The notes: a model not told the origin generated them from the letters alone. A stretch of DNA of 64,000 bases from Guopingia tenuis (GCF_014384805.1 NZ_JACRSS010000001.1:992001-1056000); one strand, 5' to 3'. Counted from the first letter of the stretch, positions 7,682 to 16,705 are shown. Program-made: numbers and translations.

Positions 7682-8426
7682 CCATATATCTGCATCTTTG
7701 ATTACCATCCTATTGGCGGCGGCCATCCTGCTTTTGGGAATCTTCCTTCCCACCTTTATCCTCGACACGCAGAAAAAACTGCTGCTGGGAAATGTCTATG
7801 CCCAAAAGCAGCAGGCCATGGATATTCTTCCTTCCGAGGCTTCCCGGGATGCTTCCTATTTTCGCAATCTCCTGGAGGCTTGCCAGGGCACGACCGTGTC
7901 CTCTACCCGAGACCCGCTGCCCAATGAGCTTTCCATGGAAAATGCCGTGCTGGACGGACTGGATTATCTGCAATCCTGGATCGACGACAAATATCTTCCC
8001 CAGCCCACCATCCCCCTGCGGGAATGGCAGATCAACGCGGCTTTCCAGGCCTGCTACAGCATTTCGGCTGAAACCCCGGCCTCTCTTTGGCAGATCGAAT
8101 ATTCGTCTCCATATTTTGGGGAGCGCGGCCTTAATTACTACCAGCTCACCATCGACGCCGCTACAGGTGCTGTCATCGCTTTAGATGTCATCATCTTTTC
8201 CCAGGACAGCCCTTATTCGGAAATAGACATCTATGCCAGGCGTTTTCTGAACGATCTGAACCTCGTGGATGCCTTCACCTATACGCCATCCTATTCTTCC
8301 GATGCATTTAGCGAGAATGTGGAAGGATATATTTACTTTGACAGCAAAGCGGTTTCCCTGCATGTATCCGCCTCCAAATATTCGGATGGGGATATCACCA
8401 GTTTATCTATTCGTCTCCTGGCCTGA
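7668..8426 (+). CDS. Membrane-anchored protein of unknown function, part of the TCS operon
   Basis: A 252-residue protein with one N-terminal membrane segment (about 7-29) and an extracytoplasmic remainder. The ATG at 7668 has AAAGGAGG in the end of the kinase gene, overlapping it by 14 bases. I recognise no family with certainty. The segment YYQLTIDAATGAVIALDVI around residue 165 resembles the strand-turn of a PepSY domain, and a second such strand may exist near the C-terminus. Coupled position behind a histidine kinase suggests a periplasmic accessory that modulates the sensor or is its target. The other TCS in this window also has a PepSY partner gene. Function remains unassigned. Confidence 0.75.
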   Translation: MKKYSHISASLITILLAAAILLLGIFLPTFILDTQKKLLLGNVYAQKQQAMDILPSEASRDASYFRNLLEACQGTTVSSTRDPLPNELSMENAVLDGLDYLQSWIDDKYLPQPTIPLREWQINAAFQACYSISAETPASLWQIEYSSPYFGERGLNYYQLTIDAATGAVIALDVIIFSQDSPYSEIDIYARRFLNDLNLVDAFTYTPSYSSDAFSENVEGYIYFDSKAVSLHVSASKYSDGDITSLSIRLLA

Positions 8427-8613
8427 AAATACCGGGAAGGCATCTTTCCCGCCCGAGTGGCTTCGAACACGCACAGGGAACGGATGGGCTATTGCCGCCG
8501 TCTATGTATGACATGGCCTCCCTTGCCCGGGAGCAGATTCCTGATCTTCCGCTCCATGCGCCGTTCGATACCCACGCCGGGTTCTCCGGATACAGAAACC
8601 GAACAAAACAAAA

Positions 8614-8642
8614 AAACAGCAGGCTGGATGCCTGCTGTTTTT
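8614..8642. terminator. Bidirectional terminator between convergent genes
   Basis: AAACAGCAGG / CCTGCTGTTT (8614-8623 / 8631-8640) with A-run before and T-run after. It serves the TCS operon on the plus strand and the kinase-like gene on the minus strand. Confidence 0.85.
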
Positions 8643-8663
8643 GGTTTCTGCTCACTTTTCCCG

Positions 8664-9269
8664 CTATTTTCTTCCCGCCCGAATGAGGGCAAAATCCTTG
8701 ATCAGGGCCACGGTATTGTCCACACCTACCGAACCGCTGTCGATGGCGAAATCATAGCTGTCTACACTGCCCCATTTTTTGTTCGTGTAGAAGTTATAGT
8801 AATTCGCGCGCTGCTTATCCGTCCGCAGAATGATTCCCCGGGCGCTCTTTTCCGGAAGACCATAGAGATTGATAGCCCGATCCAGGCGGTATTCCATATC
8901 CGCATGGACGAACACATTGGCCACGTTTCGATAGTCCCGAAGGGCATAATCCGCGCATCGCCCTACGATCACGCAGGATTCCTCCTTGGCGATCTTCTTG
9001 ATGACATCGAACTGTGCCAGGAAAATCCGGTGATTCAGGGGCATTTCACCGCTGAAATTGCTCATCGCCAGGGAATAGAGCAGGCTGTTGGTGGGCTTTT
9101 CATCGTTGCTCTGAAACAGCTCCTCGCTGATTCCGCTCTCTTTGGCGGCGCGTGTCAGCAATTCTTTGTCATAAAAGGCAATTCCCAGCTCTTTGGCAAC
9201 CCGTTTTCCAATTTCCCGGCCGCCGCTGCCAAATTGCCGTCCCAATGTAATGATAATCCGTTCGCTCAT
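8664..9269 (-). CDS. Cytidylate-kinase-like protein (Cytidylate_kin2 family)
   Basis: A 201-residue P-loop protein. The N-terminus IIITLGRQFGSGGREIGKRVA is the modified Walker A of the Cytidylate_kin2 family, with GSGG in place of GxGKS/T. CVIVGRCADYAL and a lid-like DKQRANYYNFYT segment follow. The family is common in Clostridia. Its true substrate is not established, although the fold predicts nucleotide or nucleoside phosphorylation. The start has GGAGGG eight bases upstream. It is a single gene with an AT-rich upstream region containing TATAAT-like sequence near 9330, and it shares a bidirectional terminator with the TCS operon. The housekeeping Cmk is a different, longer family. Confidence 0.85.
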   Translation of the reverse strand: MSERIIITLGRQFGSGGREIGKRVAKELGIAFYDKELLTRAAKESGISEELFQSNDEKPTNSLLYSLAMSNFSGEMPLNHRIFLAQFDVIKKIAKEESCVIVGRCADYALRDYRNVANVFVHADMEYRLDRAINLYGLPEKSARGIILRTDKQRANYYNFYTNKKWGSVDSYDFAIDSGSVGVDNTVALIKDFALIRAGRK

Positions 9270-9418
9270 GTTCTGCCCTCCTCTATTGCATCTTTTCTTT
9301 TTTCCAATGGCGTATGGTTTGGAATAATATTATATGTTATTATATATTCTCCAAAACCAGGAAAAAATCCTCTTTTCAAAATCGGTTCTTTTGTAAATTC
9401 CAAGAAGAGAGCCCATAC

Positions 9419-10339
9419 TTAGCCGCCGATCCCCATCACAATCATCAGCGTTGTCATAATTACAATACTCACAATAATCGAAATTGAGCTCACAGTGCTG
9501 GAGAGCGCCACATCCCCGCCGCAACGCTTTGTGAAGATGGGACAGATGGAGGAAATGGGCGAAAAGCAGATGATTGCCAGCACTTGCCGGGTTTCCAGGG
9601 CAAAGGGAGTGAGATAATACAGCGCCGCGGCAAATCCCGCCGCGATTCCATAGCGCAGCAGCAGCGCCCGAATCACCTTCCCCAGCTTGCCTTTCTCCAT
9701 ATGCAGCTCAAAGCCAATGCCCAGCATGAGCATGGCAAGAAAGCTGTTGGCGCCGCCCACCGTCTCCGCAAAGCGGAGCACCAGGGAGGGCAGGCGGATC
9801 TGAAGCCCCGCCAGCACCAGCATGACGATATAAACATCCAGGGGAATAGAGGAAAACATTTTTTTCAAAAAGGGGCCCAGTCCGCCTTTCTCTCCCGTGG
9901 CCGCCACAGAGGCGGCGATGGAATAGGTTCCTCCCGTGCAGAGTATGGCATTGCCCGCATCAAACATGCAGGCGGAAACCACTCCCATAGGCCCCAAAAA
10001 GCCCTGAATATAGGGCATGGCGAAACTGCCAATATTATATCCCGAATAGTTGATGAGCCAAAAGGCCTTTTCTGTCTTTGTATCGTGCAGAGCGGTCAGA
10101 TATCCCACGCCAATCATAACCAGATTGCAGGCAATGCCGATGACCACCAGCCAGAGAAGCTGGGCCTCAAAGCTGATCTTGCTGAAATTGGTAACAATGG
10201 CTCCCGGCAGCGTCAGATTGATGACCACCTTAGACAGGAAGGTAAAGTCCGTAACCTTGAAAAATCCGGCTCGCTTCAGCCCATAGCCCAGGACGATGAT
10301 GAGGACCAATGCCCCCGCTTTGATTAAAACCTCTCCCAT
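9419..10339 (-). CDS. AEC-family (auxin efflux carrier-like) transporter
   Basis: A 306-residue integral membrane protein of the AEC family in the bile/arsenite/riboflavin transporter superfamily. About ten hydrophobic segments are visible. The family features GYGLKRAGFF near residue 20, the conserved glycine/asparagine in INYSGYNIGSFAMPY, and a C-terminal CFSPISSICPIFTKRCGGD are present. Bacterial members move malate, other carboxylates or amino-acid-like anions, and the substrate cannot be told from sequence. The start is supported by AGAGGG. The gene sits just downstream of the amino-acid ABC importer but is separated from it by a strong terminator, so it is probably transcribed on its own. 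Confidence 0.88.
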   Translation of the reverse strand: MGEVLIKAGALVLIIVLGYGLKRAGFFKVTDFTFLSKVVINLTLPGAIVTNFSKISFEAQLLWLVVIGIACNLVMIGVGYLTALHDTKTEKAFWLINYSGYNIGSFAMPYIQGFLGPMGVVSACMFDAGNAILCTGGTYSIAASVAATGEKGGLGPFLKKMFSSIPLDVYIVMLVLAGLQIRLPSLVLRFAETVGGANSFLAMLMLGIGFELHMEKGKLGKVIRALLLRYGIAAGFAAALYYLTPFALETRQVLAIICFSPISSICPIFTKRCGGDVALSSTVSSISIIVSIVIMTTLMIVMGIGG

Positions 10340-10360
10340 ATTTCCCTCTGATTTCCATCC

Positions 10361-10400
10361 TCAAAAAGATAGAACAGCCGCCAGGCCCGGCTGTTCTATC
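10361..10400 (-). terminator. Terminator of the amino-acid ABC operon
   Basis: A perfect 13-bp stem (10368-10380 / 10388-10400, GATAGAACAGCCG) followed on the minus strand by CTTTTTGA. Confidence 0.9.
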
Positions 10401-10410
10401 CCACTTTTGG

Positions 10411-11172
10411 TTAAATGTTCAGCATCTTGTTCAGGAACGCCTGAATCCGCTCCTCTTTTGGATGCAGCAGGATCTCCTCCGGCGTCCCCGTAGCGACCAC
10501 TTCTCCGTCATCCATAAAGACCACCTTGCCCGCCACTTCCCGGGCAAAGCCCATTTCATGAGTGACGATAACCATGGTCATGTCCTCCTCCGCCAGGGAT
10601 TTGATAACCTTCAAAACCTCCCCTGTCAGCTCCGGATCCAGTGCCGAAGTAGGCTCATCAAAGCAGAGGATCTGCGGATTCATCGCAAGGGACCGGGCAA
10701 TGGCCACACGCTGCTGCTGGCCGCCCGAGAGCTCGCCGGGATAGCTTTCCGCCTTGCTTAAAAGCCCCACCTTGTTTAACAGTTCCCGCGCCTGTTCCTC
10801 GCATTCGGCTTTTTCCCGCTTGAGGACACACCGCGGCGCAATTGTGATATTTTCCAGAACCGAAAGGTGCGGGAACAGGTTAAAATTCTGGAATACCATG
10901 CCCAGCTTGGCGGTCGCCCTGCGCACCTCTTCTTCCTTGATATATACGGCTTTTCCTTTTTCTTCGGAGACAATCCTTGTCCCATCAATGATGATTTCGC
11001 CGCCGTCCACCTTTTCCAGATAATTCAGGCAGCGCAGGAATGTGCTCTTTCCGCTGCCCGACGGCCCGATCACGGCCACCCGGTCTCCCTTTTCCACTGA
11101 AAAGTCGATGCCCTTGAGGGCCCGGAAGCCATCAAAGGATTTCTTTACATTTTTCGCCTCTAAAATCGCCAT
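10411..11172 (-). CDS. Polar amino-acid ABC transporter, ATP-binding protein (GlnQ/HisP type)
   Basis: A 253-residue ATPase energising amino-acid uptake. Walker A is GPSGSGKSTFLR, the Q-loop lies in MVFQNFNLFPHLSVLENI, the signature is LSGGQQQRVAIARSL, Walker B is ILCFDEPTSALDPE, and the switch histidine is in IVTHEMGFAREVA. The NLFPHLxxLENI segment is characteristic of the polar amino-acid uptake (PAAT) group. The permease gene ends 9 bases upstream and the binding-protein gene lies before that, making a complete importer in the order binding protein - permease - ATPase. The start has TAGGAGG. Only one permease gene is present, so the membrane part would be a homodimer. Confidence 0.93.
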   Translation of the reverse strand: MAILEAKNVKKSFDGFRALKGIDFSVEKGDRVAVIGPSGSGKSTFLRCLNYLEKVDGGEIIIDGTRIVSEEKGKAVYIKEEEVRRATAKLGMVFQNFNLFPHLSVLENITIAPRCVLKREKAECEEQARELLNKVGLLSKAESYPGELSGGQQQRVAIARSLAMNPQILCFDEPTSALDPELTGEVLKVIKSLAEEDMTMVIVTHEMGFAREVAGKVVFMDDGEVVATGTPEEILLHPKEERIQAFLNKMLNI

Positions 11173-11181
11173 GGCCGCCTC

Positions 11182-11829
11182 CTAAATCTTATAATAGTCG
11201 AGCTTCTTCTCAATCTTATGGAAGATAAAGGTGAGAAGCGAAGTCATAATCAGATAGAACAGCCCCGCCGCAATAAAGGCGTTTAAGTTGTTCTGCTTCA
11301 TCATAATGATCTGCGCCTCCCGCAGCAGGTCGGAAAGGGCGATGGCATAGACCAGCGCGGTATCCTTGACCAGCGTCACCACTTCATTGCCCACCGGCGG
11401 GATCACTCGCTTGACCACCTGGGGCAGGACAATTTTAAAGAAGCATTGGCTCCGGGATAAGCCCAGCACCTGCGCCGCCTCATATTGTCCCCGGGGAATC
11501 GACTGCACGCCGCCCCGGAAAATTTCGCCGAAATAGGCCGCATAATTCAGAATGAACGCCAAAATTGCCGCAAAATTCCTGTCCAGGCTGACCCCCGTGA
11601 TGATGGGCATGCCATAGAAAAAGAAAATGAGCTGCAGCATCAGCGGCGTGCCTCGGAACAGCACGATATATCCCTGGGCAAACCAGCGCACCGGCGCAAT
11701 TTTCGACATGCGCATGGAGCAGATGATCAGCCCCAGAGGGATGGAAAACACCAGCGCCCAGCAAAAAACCTGCGCCGTCACACCCAGTCCGTTCCAAAGC
11801 GGCGGAAGTACTTCTAAAAATTGATCCAT
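11182..11829 (-). CDS. Polar amino-acid ABC transporter, permease
   Basis: A 215-residue inner-membrane permease of the HisM/GlnP family. The first half shows the family segment YIVLFRGTPLMLQLIFFFYG, and FRGGVQSIPRGQYEAAQVLGLS is the EAA loop that docks on the ATPase. VIPPVGNEVVTLVKDTALVYAI follows. Five hydrophobic segments are visible. The start has GGGAG eight bases upstream. It is the middle gene of the importer operon. The 106-base gap to the binding-protein gene holds a hairpin that probably gives more binding protein than permease. Confidence 0.92.
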   Translation of the reverse strand: MDQFLEVLPPLWNGLGVTAQVFCWALVFSIPLGLIICSMRMSKIAPVRWFAQGYIVLFRGTPLMLQLIFFFYGMPIITGVSLDRNFAAILAFILNYAAYFGEIFRGGVQSIPRGQYEAAQVLGLSRSQCFFKIVLPQVVKRVIPPVGNEVVTLVKDTALVYAIALSDLLREAQIIMMKQNNLNAFIAAGLFYLIMTSLLTFIFHKIEKKLDYYKI

Positions 11830-11876
11830 ACCGTTTCTCCCATTTCCCTTGATTTTTCCCCGTCATAAACGCACGA

Positions 11877-11904
11877 ATGCAGAGGACATCCCTGCCCTCT
11901 GCAT
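11877..11904 (-). promoter_or_regulatory. Intercistronic hairpin behind the binding-protein gene
   Basis: ATGCAGAGG / CCTCTGCAT (11877-11885 / 11896-11904) lies 32 bases after the binding-protein stop and has no T-run. Such stems commonly protect the upstream message from 3' exonucleases, raising binding-protein yield. Confidence 0.6.
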
Positions 11905-11935
11905 ATCCTGCCTATTTTCCTTTTGTGCGCGCCTG

Positions 11936-12802
11936 TTATTCCGTGATCGCGCCCACTACATCCGGCCACTTCGCGACGATTTCCGCGAAAGTGCCGTCCT
12001 CGCGCATCTCCTGAAGCGTGTCATTCACGGCCTCCATCAGCGCCTGATCGCCCAGGCGGAAGCCAATGCCATATTCCTCGCCGCCGAAGTCCTCTTCGAG
12101 AACCTTATATACATCCGGCTCCTGGTTGACATAGCTCATGCCCACGGCTTCGTCCAGCACAACGGCATCCACCGATTTGTTCTTCAGCTCAGTCAGCGCC
12201 AGAACGTTATCCTTGATGGGAAGCAGCTCCTTGAAGGTAGCCTTCACATCCGCCTCGTTGTCGATGGCCTCGTTGGCCGAGGAACCCGCCTGTACGCCCA
12301 CAACCTTATCTTTCAGGTCAGCCTTGGTGTTGATATCCGAATCCGCTCCGACGACGATGATCTGCCGGTTTTTCACATAGGGATCCGTGAACAGAACCTG
12401 GGTCTTCATCTCTTCCGACATGGTGAAGCCGTTCCAGATGCAGTCGATATTGCCGTTGTTCAGCTCCATGACCTTGGTATCCCAGTTGATCGCCTGCACC
12501 TTGAGCTCCACGCCCAGACGCTTGCACACCTCGGTGGCCAGATCAATATCGAAGCCCTTTACTACGCCGTCGGTATCCTTATAGCCATAGGGCGGGAAGG
12601 AATCGTCCAGTCCCAGCACAAAAACGCCCTTGTCCTTGACCTTCTGCAGAGAATCGTCTGCCGCAGCCGAATCCGTCGCAGCAGGGGCGGATGCCGAAGC
12701 GCCGGCCGACGCCGAATTCTCCGGCTGCTCCGCAGGAGCGCCGCAGGCTACAAGACCGAATACCAACAATGCGCAAAGTGCCATTGCTACAATCTTTTTC
12801 AT
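11936..12802 (-). CDS. Amino-acid ABC transporter substrate-binding lipoprotein
   Basis: A 288-residue lipoprotein of solute-binding family 3. The signal peptide ends in the lipobox LVACG, so Cys20 would be lipidated and the protein tethered outside the membrane. An Ala/Ser-rich linker follows. The binding domain begins at about residue 50 with KGVFVLGLDDSFPPYGYKD, the usual ligand-binding start of this family, and continues with VKGFDIDLATEVCKRLG and the second-lobe hinge DLKDKVVGVQAGSSANEA. The start at 12802 has GGAGGA. A good promoter lies about 50 bases upstream. The ligand is probably a polar amino acid, but which one cannot be read from the sequence. Confidence 0.92.
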   Translation of the reverse strand: MKKIVAMALCALLVFGLVACGAPAEQPENSASAGASASAPAATDSAAADDSLQKVKDKGVFVLGLDDSFPPYGYKDTDGVVKGFDIDLATEVCKRLGVELKVQAINWDTKVMELNNGNIDCIWNGFTMSEEMKTQVLFTDPYVKNRQIIVVGADSDINTKADLKDKVVGVQAGSSANEAIDNEADVKATFKELLPIKDNVLALTELKNKSVDAVVLDEAVGMSYVNQEPDVYKVLEEDFGGEEYGIGFRLGDQALMEAVNDTLQEMREDGTFAEIVAKWPDVVGAITE

Positions 12803-12847
12803 GTGTCTTCCTCCAAACATTGGTTTCTAAACTTTTCTACAGGAGGT

Positions 12848-12876
12848 ATTATACTTTATCGTGCTAAAATAGTAAA
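12848..12876 (-). promoter_or_regulatory. Promoter of the amino-acid ABC operon
   Basis: Minus-strand TTTACT (12871-12876), 17 bases, TATAAT (12848-12853). Transcription would begin about 40 bases before the binding-protein start. Confidence 0.65.
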
Positions 12877-12949
12877 GCATTATTTTACAAAAATTTTAAT
12901 TTTTTTCAGCCCTTCCCTATCCGCCGCCGGGCCAAATGGCAGGGAACCC

Positions 12950-13020
12950 ATGGGGGGGGACTGGCGCCGCATTCCCGGGGAGCTCCGGGCGGTGTTTCAC
13001 TCTCGTTGGCTCCCCCCCAT
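12950..13020. repeat. G-run/C-run inverted repeat
   Basis: ATGGGGGGG (12950-12958) pairs with CCCCCCCAT (13012-13020), enclosing a GC-rich centre with the palindrome GGAGCTCC. It lies between the ABC importer and ABC exporter genes, which are both on the minus strand. Its role is unclear. Confidence 0.5.
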
Positions 13021-13049
13021 TCCGCCTTTTCTCACCCCTGCCATAAATC

Positions 13050-13087
13050 AAAGCCCGTGCAGCAATGACCTCCGTACGGGCTTTTTC
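13050..13087. terminator. Terminator-like hairpin after the ABC exporter genes
   Basis: AAAGCCCGT / ACGGGCTTT (13050-13058 / 13076-13084). The better T-run is on the plus strand, but the only gene ending here is the minus-strand ABC gene, where the tail is CTTTGATTT. Confidence 0.6.
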
Positions 13088-13104
13088 TTGTTTCTTATAT
13101 GCCG

Positions 13105-14838
13105 TCAGCCTATGGTCCAATTCTGGCTCTCGTTTTGCAGCTTGACCATGCGGGCATAAACGCCTTTCTTTTCCATCAGCTCCTGCGGCGTTCCCTCTTC
13201 CGCCACAGTTCCGTTTTCCAGAACGACGATCTTATCCGCTCCTGCTACTGTCCGCATGCGATGGGCTATCACCATCACGGTTTTATCCCGGATCAGCCGG
13301 GAGAGCGCGGTTTGGATCAGCGTCTCATTCTCCACATCCAGGGAGGCCGTCGCTTCGTCCAGCAGAATGATGGGCGCATTCTTCAAAAATGCCCGGGCGA
13401 TGGAAATGCGCTGCCGCTCGCCGCCGGAAAGCTCGCAACCATTCTCGCCGATATAGCTGTTCCACTTATCCGGCAGCTTTTCCGCAAATTCATCGCAGTT
13501 GGCCAGCCGCGCTGCGGCCAGCACTTCTTCATCCGTGGCGTCTTTGTTCCCGATCCGAATATTTTCGAGAATCGTATTGTCGAACAAAGTGACATCCTGA
13601 AACACGATGGAATAGAGAGAAAGCAGTGTCTCCGGGTCGATTTGGGATATATCCATACCGCCCACGGTGATCTTTCCCGTATTGCTGTCCCAAAATCGGG
13701 AAGCCAAACGGGAAACCGTCGTCTTGCCGCCGCCGGACGGGCCGATCAGCGCTGTAACCTCTCCCTGCTTCGCCGTGAAGGAAACGTCTCTCAGCACGGT
13801 TTCCCCAGTGTTATAGGCAAATCCCACATGGGAAAATGTGATGTCATATCCGTTGTTGGTCAGCCTGTTTTCACCGCTCTGGATGGGATGATCGAGAATT
13901 TCATTCATGCGGCCGATATTGGTGCGGGTGCTGATGACCGCGGCCAGGTTTTGCAGAGCGCCCTGGAGCGGGTCATATAGCCGGGCCACCACCAGCAGGA
14001 ACATAAAGAAGGTGAGCACAGAAAGTGTCCCCTGCCCGAGCAGGATAGAGCCCACCAGCGCCACGGTGGCGATGCCCAGCTTCAAAATCAGCGACGCCGT
14101 CACCACAAAAGCCGCCAGCCCAAATTCATTGATGATCGAGCGTTTTTCCACAGCCCGGATCTTCTTTTCCAAGCCGGCCAGATAACCGTCTTCGGCGTTA
14201 TTGGCCTTCAGATCCTGCACAGCTTCAATGCACTCCTGGATTCCGTCGGCGCAGGCCATCTTGGCGTCCATCGCCTTCTGGTTCATCCTCTCCTGCACTT
14301 TTGCAGAAAAGCCCACGATAGCAAAGGATACCGGCATGACCCAAAGGGCCGCCAGCGCCATCCGCCAATCAAAGAAAAACAGGCTGATGGAGATGAGCAG
14401 CGTGGAGATAATAGCGCCGAACAGCTCGGGAATAAAATGCGAAAAGCTCTGCTCCAGGAAAGTGCAGTCTGCCATGATGGTGCTGGTCAGATCGGCCAGG
14501 TCCTTTTTCCCAAAGAAGGATAACGGGAGCTTTCTGAGCCTTTCCGCCAGGGTAATGCGGCGCACGCCGCTCTCCGTATAGGTGGCAAAATAGGTCGCGT
14601 TATACTGGAACCAGGTAGTGAGCAGGATCAGCCCCCCACACAGGACGCAGCCTGCAATATAGAATGCCGTCTTTGCCTGGGGCACACCGCCGCCCATAAG
14701 ATCGCTGACCAGCGCATACAGCAGGCCCACGGGAAACATAAAGGATATGTTCTGCAGTACGCAGGCAAGGCAGCCTTTAATCAGATCCCTGGCGCCCTGC
14801 TCGGACAGGGCATATTTCTTTTGAAGCCTTTTTATCAT
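13105..14838 (-). CDS. ABC exporter half-transporter, second subunit
   Basis: A 577-residue fused membrane-ATPase protein: six membrane segments in the first 310 residues, then an ATPase domain. Walker A is GPSGGGKTTVSRLA, the signature LSGGERQRISIARAF, and Walker B LLDEATASLD with the catalytic glutamate kept. The H-loop is in VMVIAHRMRTV. It would pair with the gene just upstream, whose stop lies 2 bases before this ATG. AAGGAGG inside the end of that gene sets the start at 14838. Both subunits look catalytically complete. Pairs of this kind include drug/lipid exporters and the YbtP/YbtQ-IrtAB siderophore group. The cargo cannot be fixed, and there is no biosynthetic neighbour. Confidence 0.9.
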   Translation of the reverse strand: MIKRLQKKYALSEQGARDLIKGCLACVLQNISFMFPVGLLYALVSDLMGGGVPQAKTAFYIAGCVLCGGLILLTTWFQYNATYFATYTESGVRRITLAERLRKLPLSFFGKKDLADLTSTIMADCTFLEQSFSHFIPELFGAIISTLLISISLFFFDWRMALAALWVMPVSFAIVGFSAKVQERMNQKAMDAKMACADGIQECIEAVQDLKANNAEDGYLAGLEKKIRAVEKRSIINEFGLAAFVVTASLILKLGIATVALVGSILLGQGTLSVLTFFMFLLVVARLYDPLQGALQNLAAVISTRTNIGRMNEILDHPIQSGENRLTNNGYDITFSHVGFAYNTGETVLRDVSFTAKQGEVTALIGPSGGGKTTVSRLASRFWDSNTGKITVGGMDISQIDPETLLSLYSIVFQDVTLFDNTILENIRIGNKDATDEEVLAAARLANCDEFAEKLPDKWNSYIGENGCELSGGERQRISIARAFLKNAPIILLDEATASLDVENETLIQTALSRLIRDKTVMVIAHRMRTVAGADKIVVLENGTVAEEGTPQELMEKKGVYARMVKLQNESQNWTIG

Positions 14839-14840
14839 CT

Positions 14841-16610
14841 TTAAGCCTCCTTTTCCACTTTCCATTGCACGGAAGTCTGATAATTCTTCCACATTTTCCG
14901 GAACTCGCCTTCCCGGGCCAGCAGCTCGCCGCTGGTGCCGCTCTCCACAATTTCTCCGTCTTTAAGGACATAGATTTGGTCCACATGGGCGATGGTGGAA
15001 AGCCGGTGTGCGATCATAATAACCGTCTTGCCCTGGGACAGCCGGCTGAAGGCCGCCTGCACCCGGCTCTCGTTATCCGGGTCGGCAAAGGCCGTGGCTT
15101 CGTCCAGAATGAGGACCGGAGCATTTTTCAGCATCACCCGCGCAATAGCGATGCGCTGCTGTTCGCCGCCCGAGAGATACACGCCCTTCGTCCCGATCAC
15201 TGTATCCACTCCCCTGGGCAGCTTGGCGATGATATCCCCGCACTGGGCATTTTCCAGGGCCTTGATCACCTCTTCCCGGGAAGCGCCGGGCTTTCCCATC
15301 CGCACATTTTCCAGGATCGAAGCCTTAATCAGCCGGCTGTTCTGGAAAACAAAGGAAACTGTATTCATCAGCTCCTTTTTTGGAATTTCCCGCACGTCTG
15401 CGCCGCCGATTTTTACAGTGCCTTCCTGAGGATCAAAGAACCGGGCGATCACATTGGCCAGCGTCGTCTTGCCGCCGCCGGACGGGCCGACAAAGGCCAC
15501 CGTCCGGCCGGAGGGGATGGAGAGGGAAATATCCTTCAGGGCGTCCTTCTGTCCATCATAGCTGAAGCGGACATGCTCCACCTCCACTGAACCATCCTGG
15601 GGGGATTGGGGACGCTTTGCCTCCCCGAGAGGCGCCATTTCCAAAACACTGTCGATGCGGTGCAGAGCATCGTCCACGATCATGGCATTTTCGCTCTGGA
15701 ACATGATTTTTGTCAGCGTCACCGAAATAATGGGCGTGATGATGATATAAAAGATCAGGTTGAGCAAAAATTCCGTCGTCACGCCGTTTTGCGTAAAGAG
15801 CAGGCCGCCCGCAATCAAAAACACAAACACGCCGTTGATCGCCGCCGTGTAGAACATCATGGGGCCGCGCAGCTGTTTGGTATAGGCGATGACCCAGACC
15901 TTATAGCGGTCAATGGAATCCTTGAATTTTTTAAAGGAAAAAATCGTCTGTCCAAAGGTTTTGACGACGGGAATCCCCCGGACATATTCCACAGCCTCCC
16001 CCGACATATCCTCCAATGCGTTTTGATATTCCCTCATCTTTTGTTCCATCTTCGCCCCGGTCATGCTCATCATGATGAGAAAACCAAGAACTACCGGGAC
16101 AAGGCTCAACAGCCCCAGCCGCCAGTCAAAGACGAACAGCAGGACCAGCAGGCCGACAGGCGTGGCTATAGCCCCTGCCTTATCCGGGAGCTGGTGGGCC
16201 AGATAGGTTTCCGTGGCCGCACTGGATTCATTGACGATTTTTCTAAGCCGCCCGCTGCCAAAGCTCTCTGCGAATCCCAGCGGCAGCCGGACAATATGGC
16301 GCATGGTCTGTATGCGCATATTGGTTGCGACACGGAACGCTCCCAGATGCGAGCACATCAGCCCTGCAATATAGACGAGCACGGCCACTACGGCAAACAG
16401 AACCGCCATCCAGCCGTTATGCGTCAGATTCTGCGCAGCTGCAAAATCAGGGGCCGCTTCCAAAACTTCCCGCATGACCAGCCATATGTAGTAATAAGGG
16501 ATGAGCGCCAAAAGGGCGCTGAGTGCAGACAACACCCAGGAAGCATAGGTCAAATACTTATGCCCTCCCGCATACGAAAGCAAGCGCGATACATTGGATT
16601 GCTTTTTCAA
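14841..16610 (-). CDS. ABC exporter half-transporter, first subunit
   Basis: A 589-residue half-transporter with six membrane segments (about 20-310) and an ATPase domain. Walker A is GPSGGGKTTLANVI, the signature LSGGEQQRIAIARVML, Walker B VLILDEATAFADPDNE, and the switch histidine is in VIMIAHRLSTI. The AFADPDNE D-loop is one I associate with the YbtP/IrtAB-type exporter-fold proteins, some of which handle ferric siderophores. That is a hint, not proof. The start is TTG at 16610 with AAAGGAGG seven bases upstream. It is probably the first gene of a two-gene operon behind a palindromic operator, with a TetR-type regulator gene immediately before it. Confidence 0.9.
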   Translation of the reverse strand: MKKQSNVSRLLSYAGGHKYLTYASWVLSALSALLALIPYYYIWLVMREVLEAAPDFAAAQNLTHNGWMAVLFAVVAVLVYIAGLMCSHLGAFRVATNMRIQTMRHIVRLPLGFAESFGSGRLRKIVNESSAATETYLAHQLPDKAGAIATPVGLLVLLFVFDWRLGLLSLVPVVLGFLIMMSMTGAKMEQKMREYQNALEDMSGEAVEYVRGIPVVKTFGQTIFSFKKFKDSIDRYKVWVIAYTKQLRGPMMFYTAAINGVFVFLIAGGLLFTQNGVTTEFLLNLIFYIIITPIISVTLTKIMFQSENAMIVDDALHRIDSVLEMAPLGEAKRPQSPQDGSVEVEHVRFSYDGQKDALKDISLSIPSGRTVAFVGPSGGGKTTLANVIARFFDPQEGTVKIGGADVREIPKKELMNTVSFVFQNSRLIKASILENVRMGKPGASREEVIKALENAQCGDIIAKLPRGVDTVIGTKGVYLSGGEQQRIAIARVMLKNAPVLILDEATAFADPDNESRVQAAFSRLSQGKTVIMIAHRLSTIAHVDQIYVLKDGEIVESGTSGELLAREGEFRKMWKNYQTSVQWKVEKEA

Positions 16611-16685
16611 AAGAATTCCTCCTTTTATAACATGGAATATATGATATGGAGGAGCGTTTCCCGCCCCTGGATATCCAGCATCCGA

Positions 16686-16705
16686 TAGTTAGAATAGACT
16701 AACTA
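16686..16705. promoter_or_regulatory. Palindromic operator before the ABC exporter genes
   Basis: TAGTTAG-AATAGA-CTAACTA, a perfect 7-bp inverted repeat. It begins 10 bases downstream of a minus-strand TATAAT (16716-16721), where a bound repressor would block initiation. The half-sites differ from those before the TetR gene. Confidence 0.55.
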
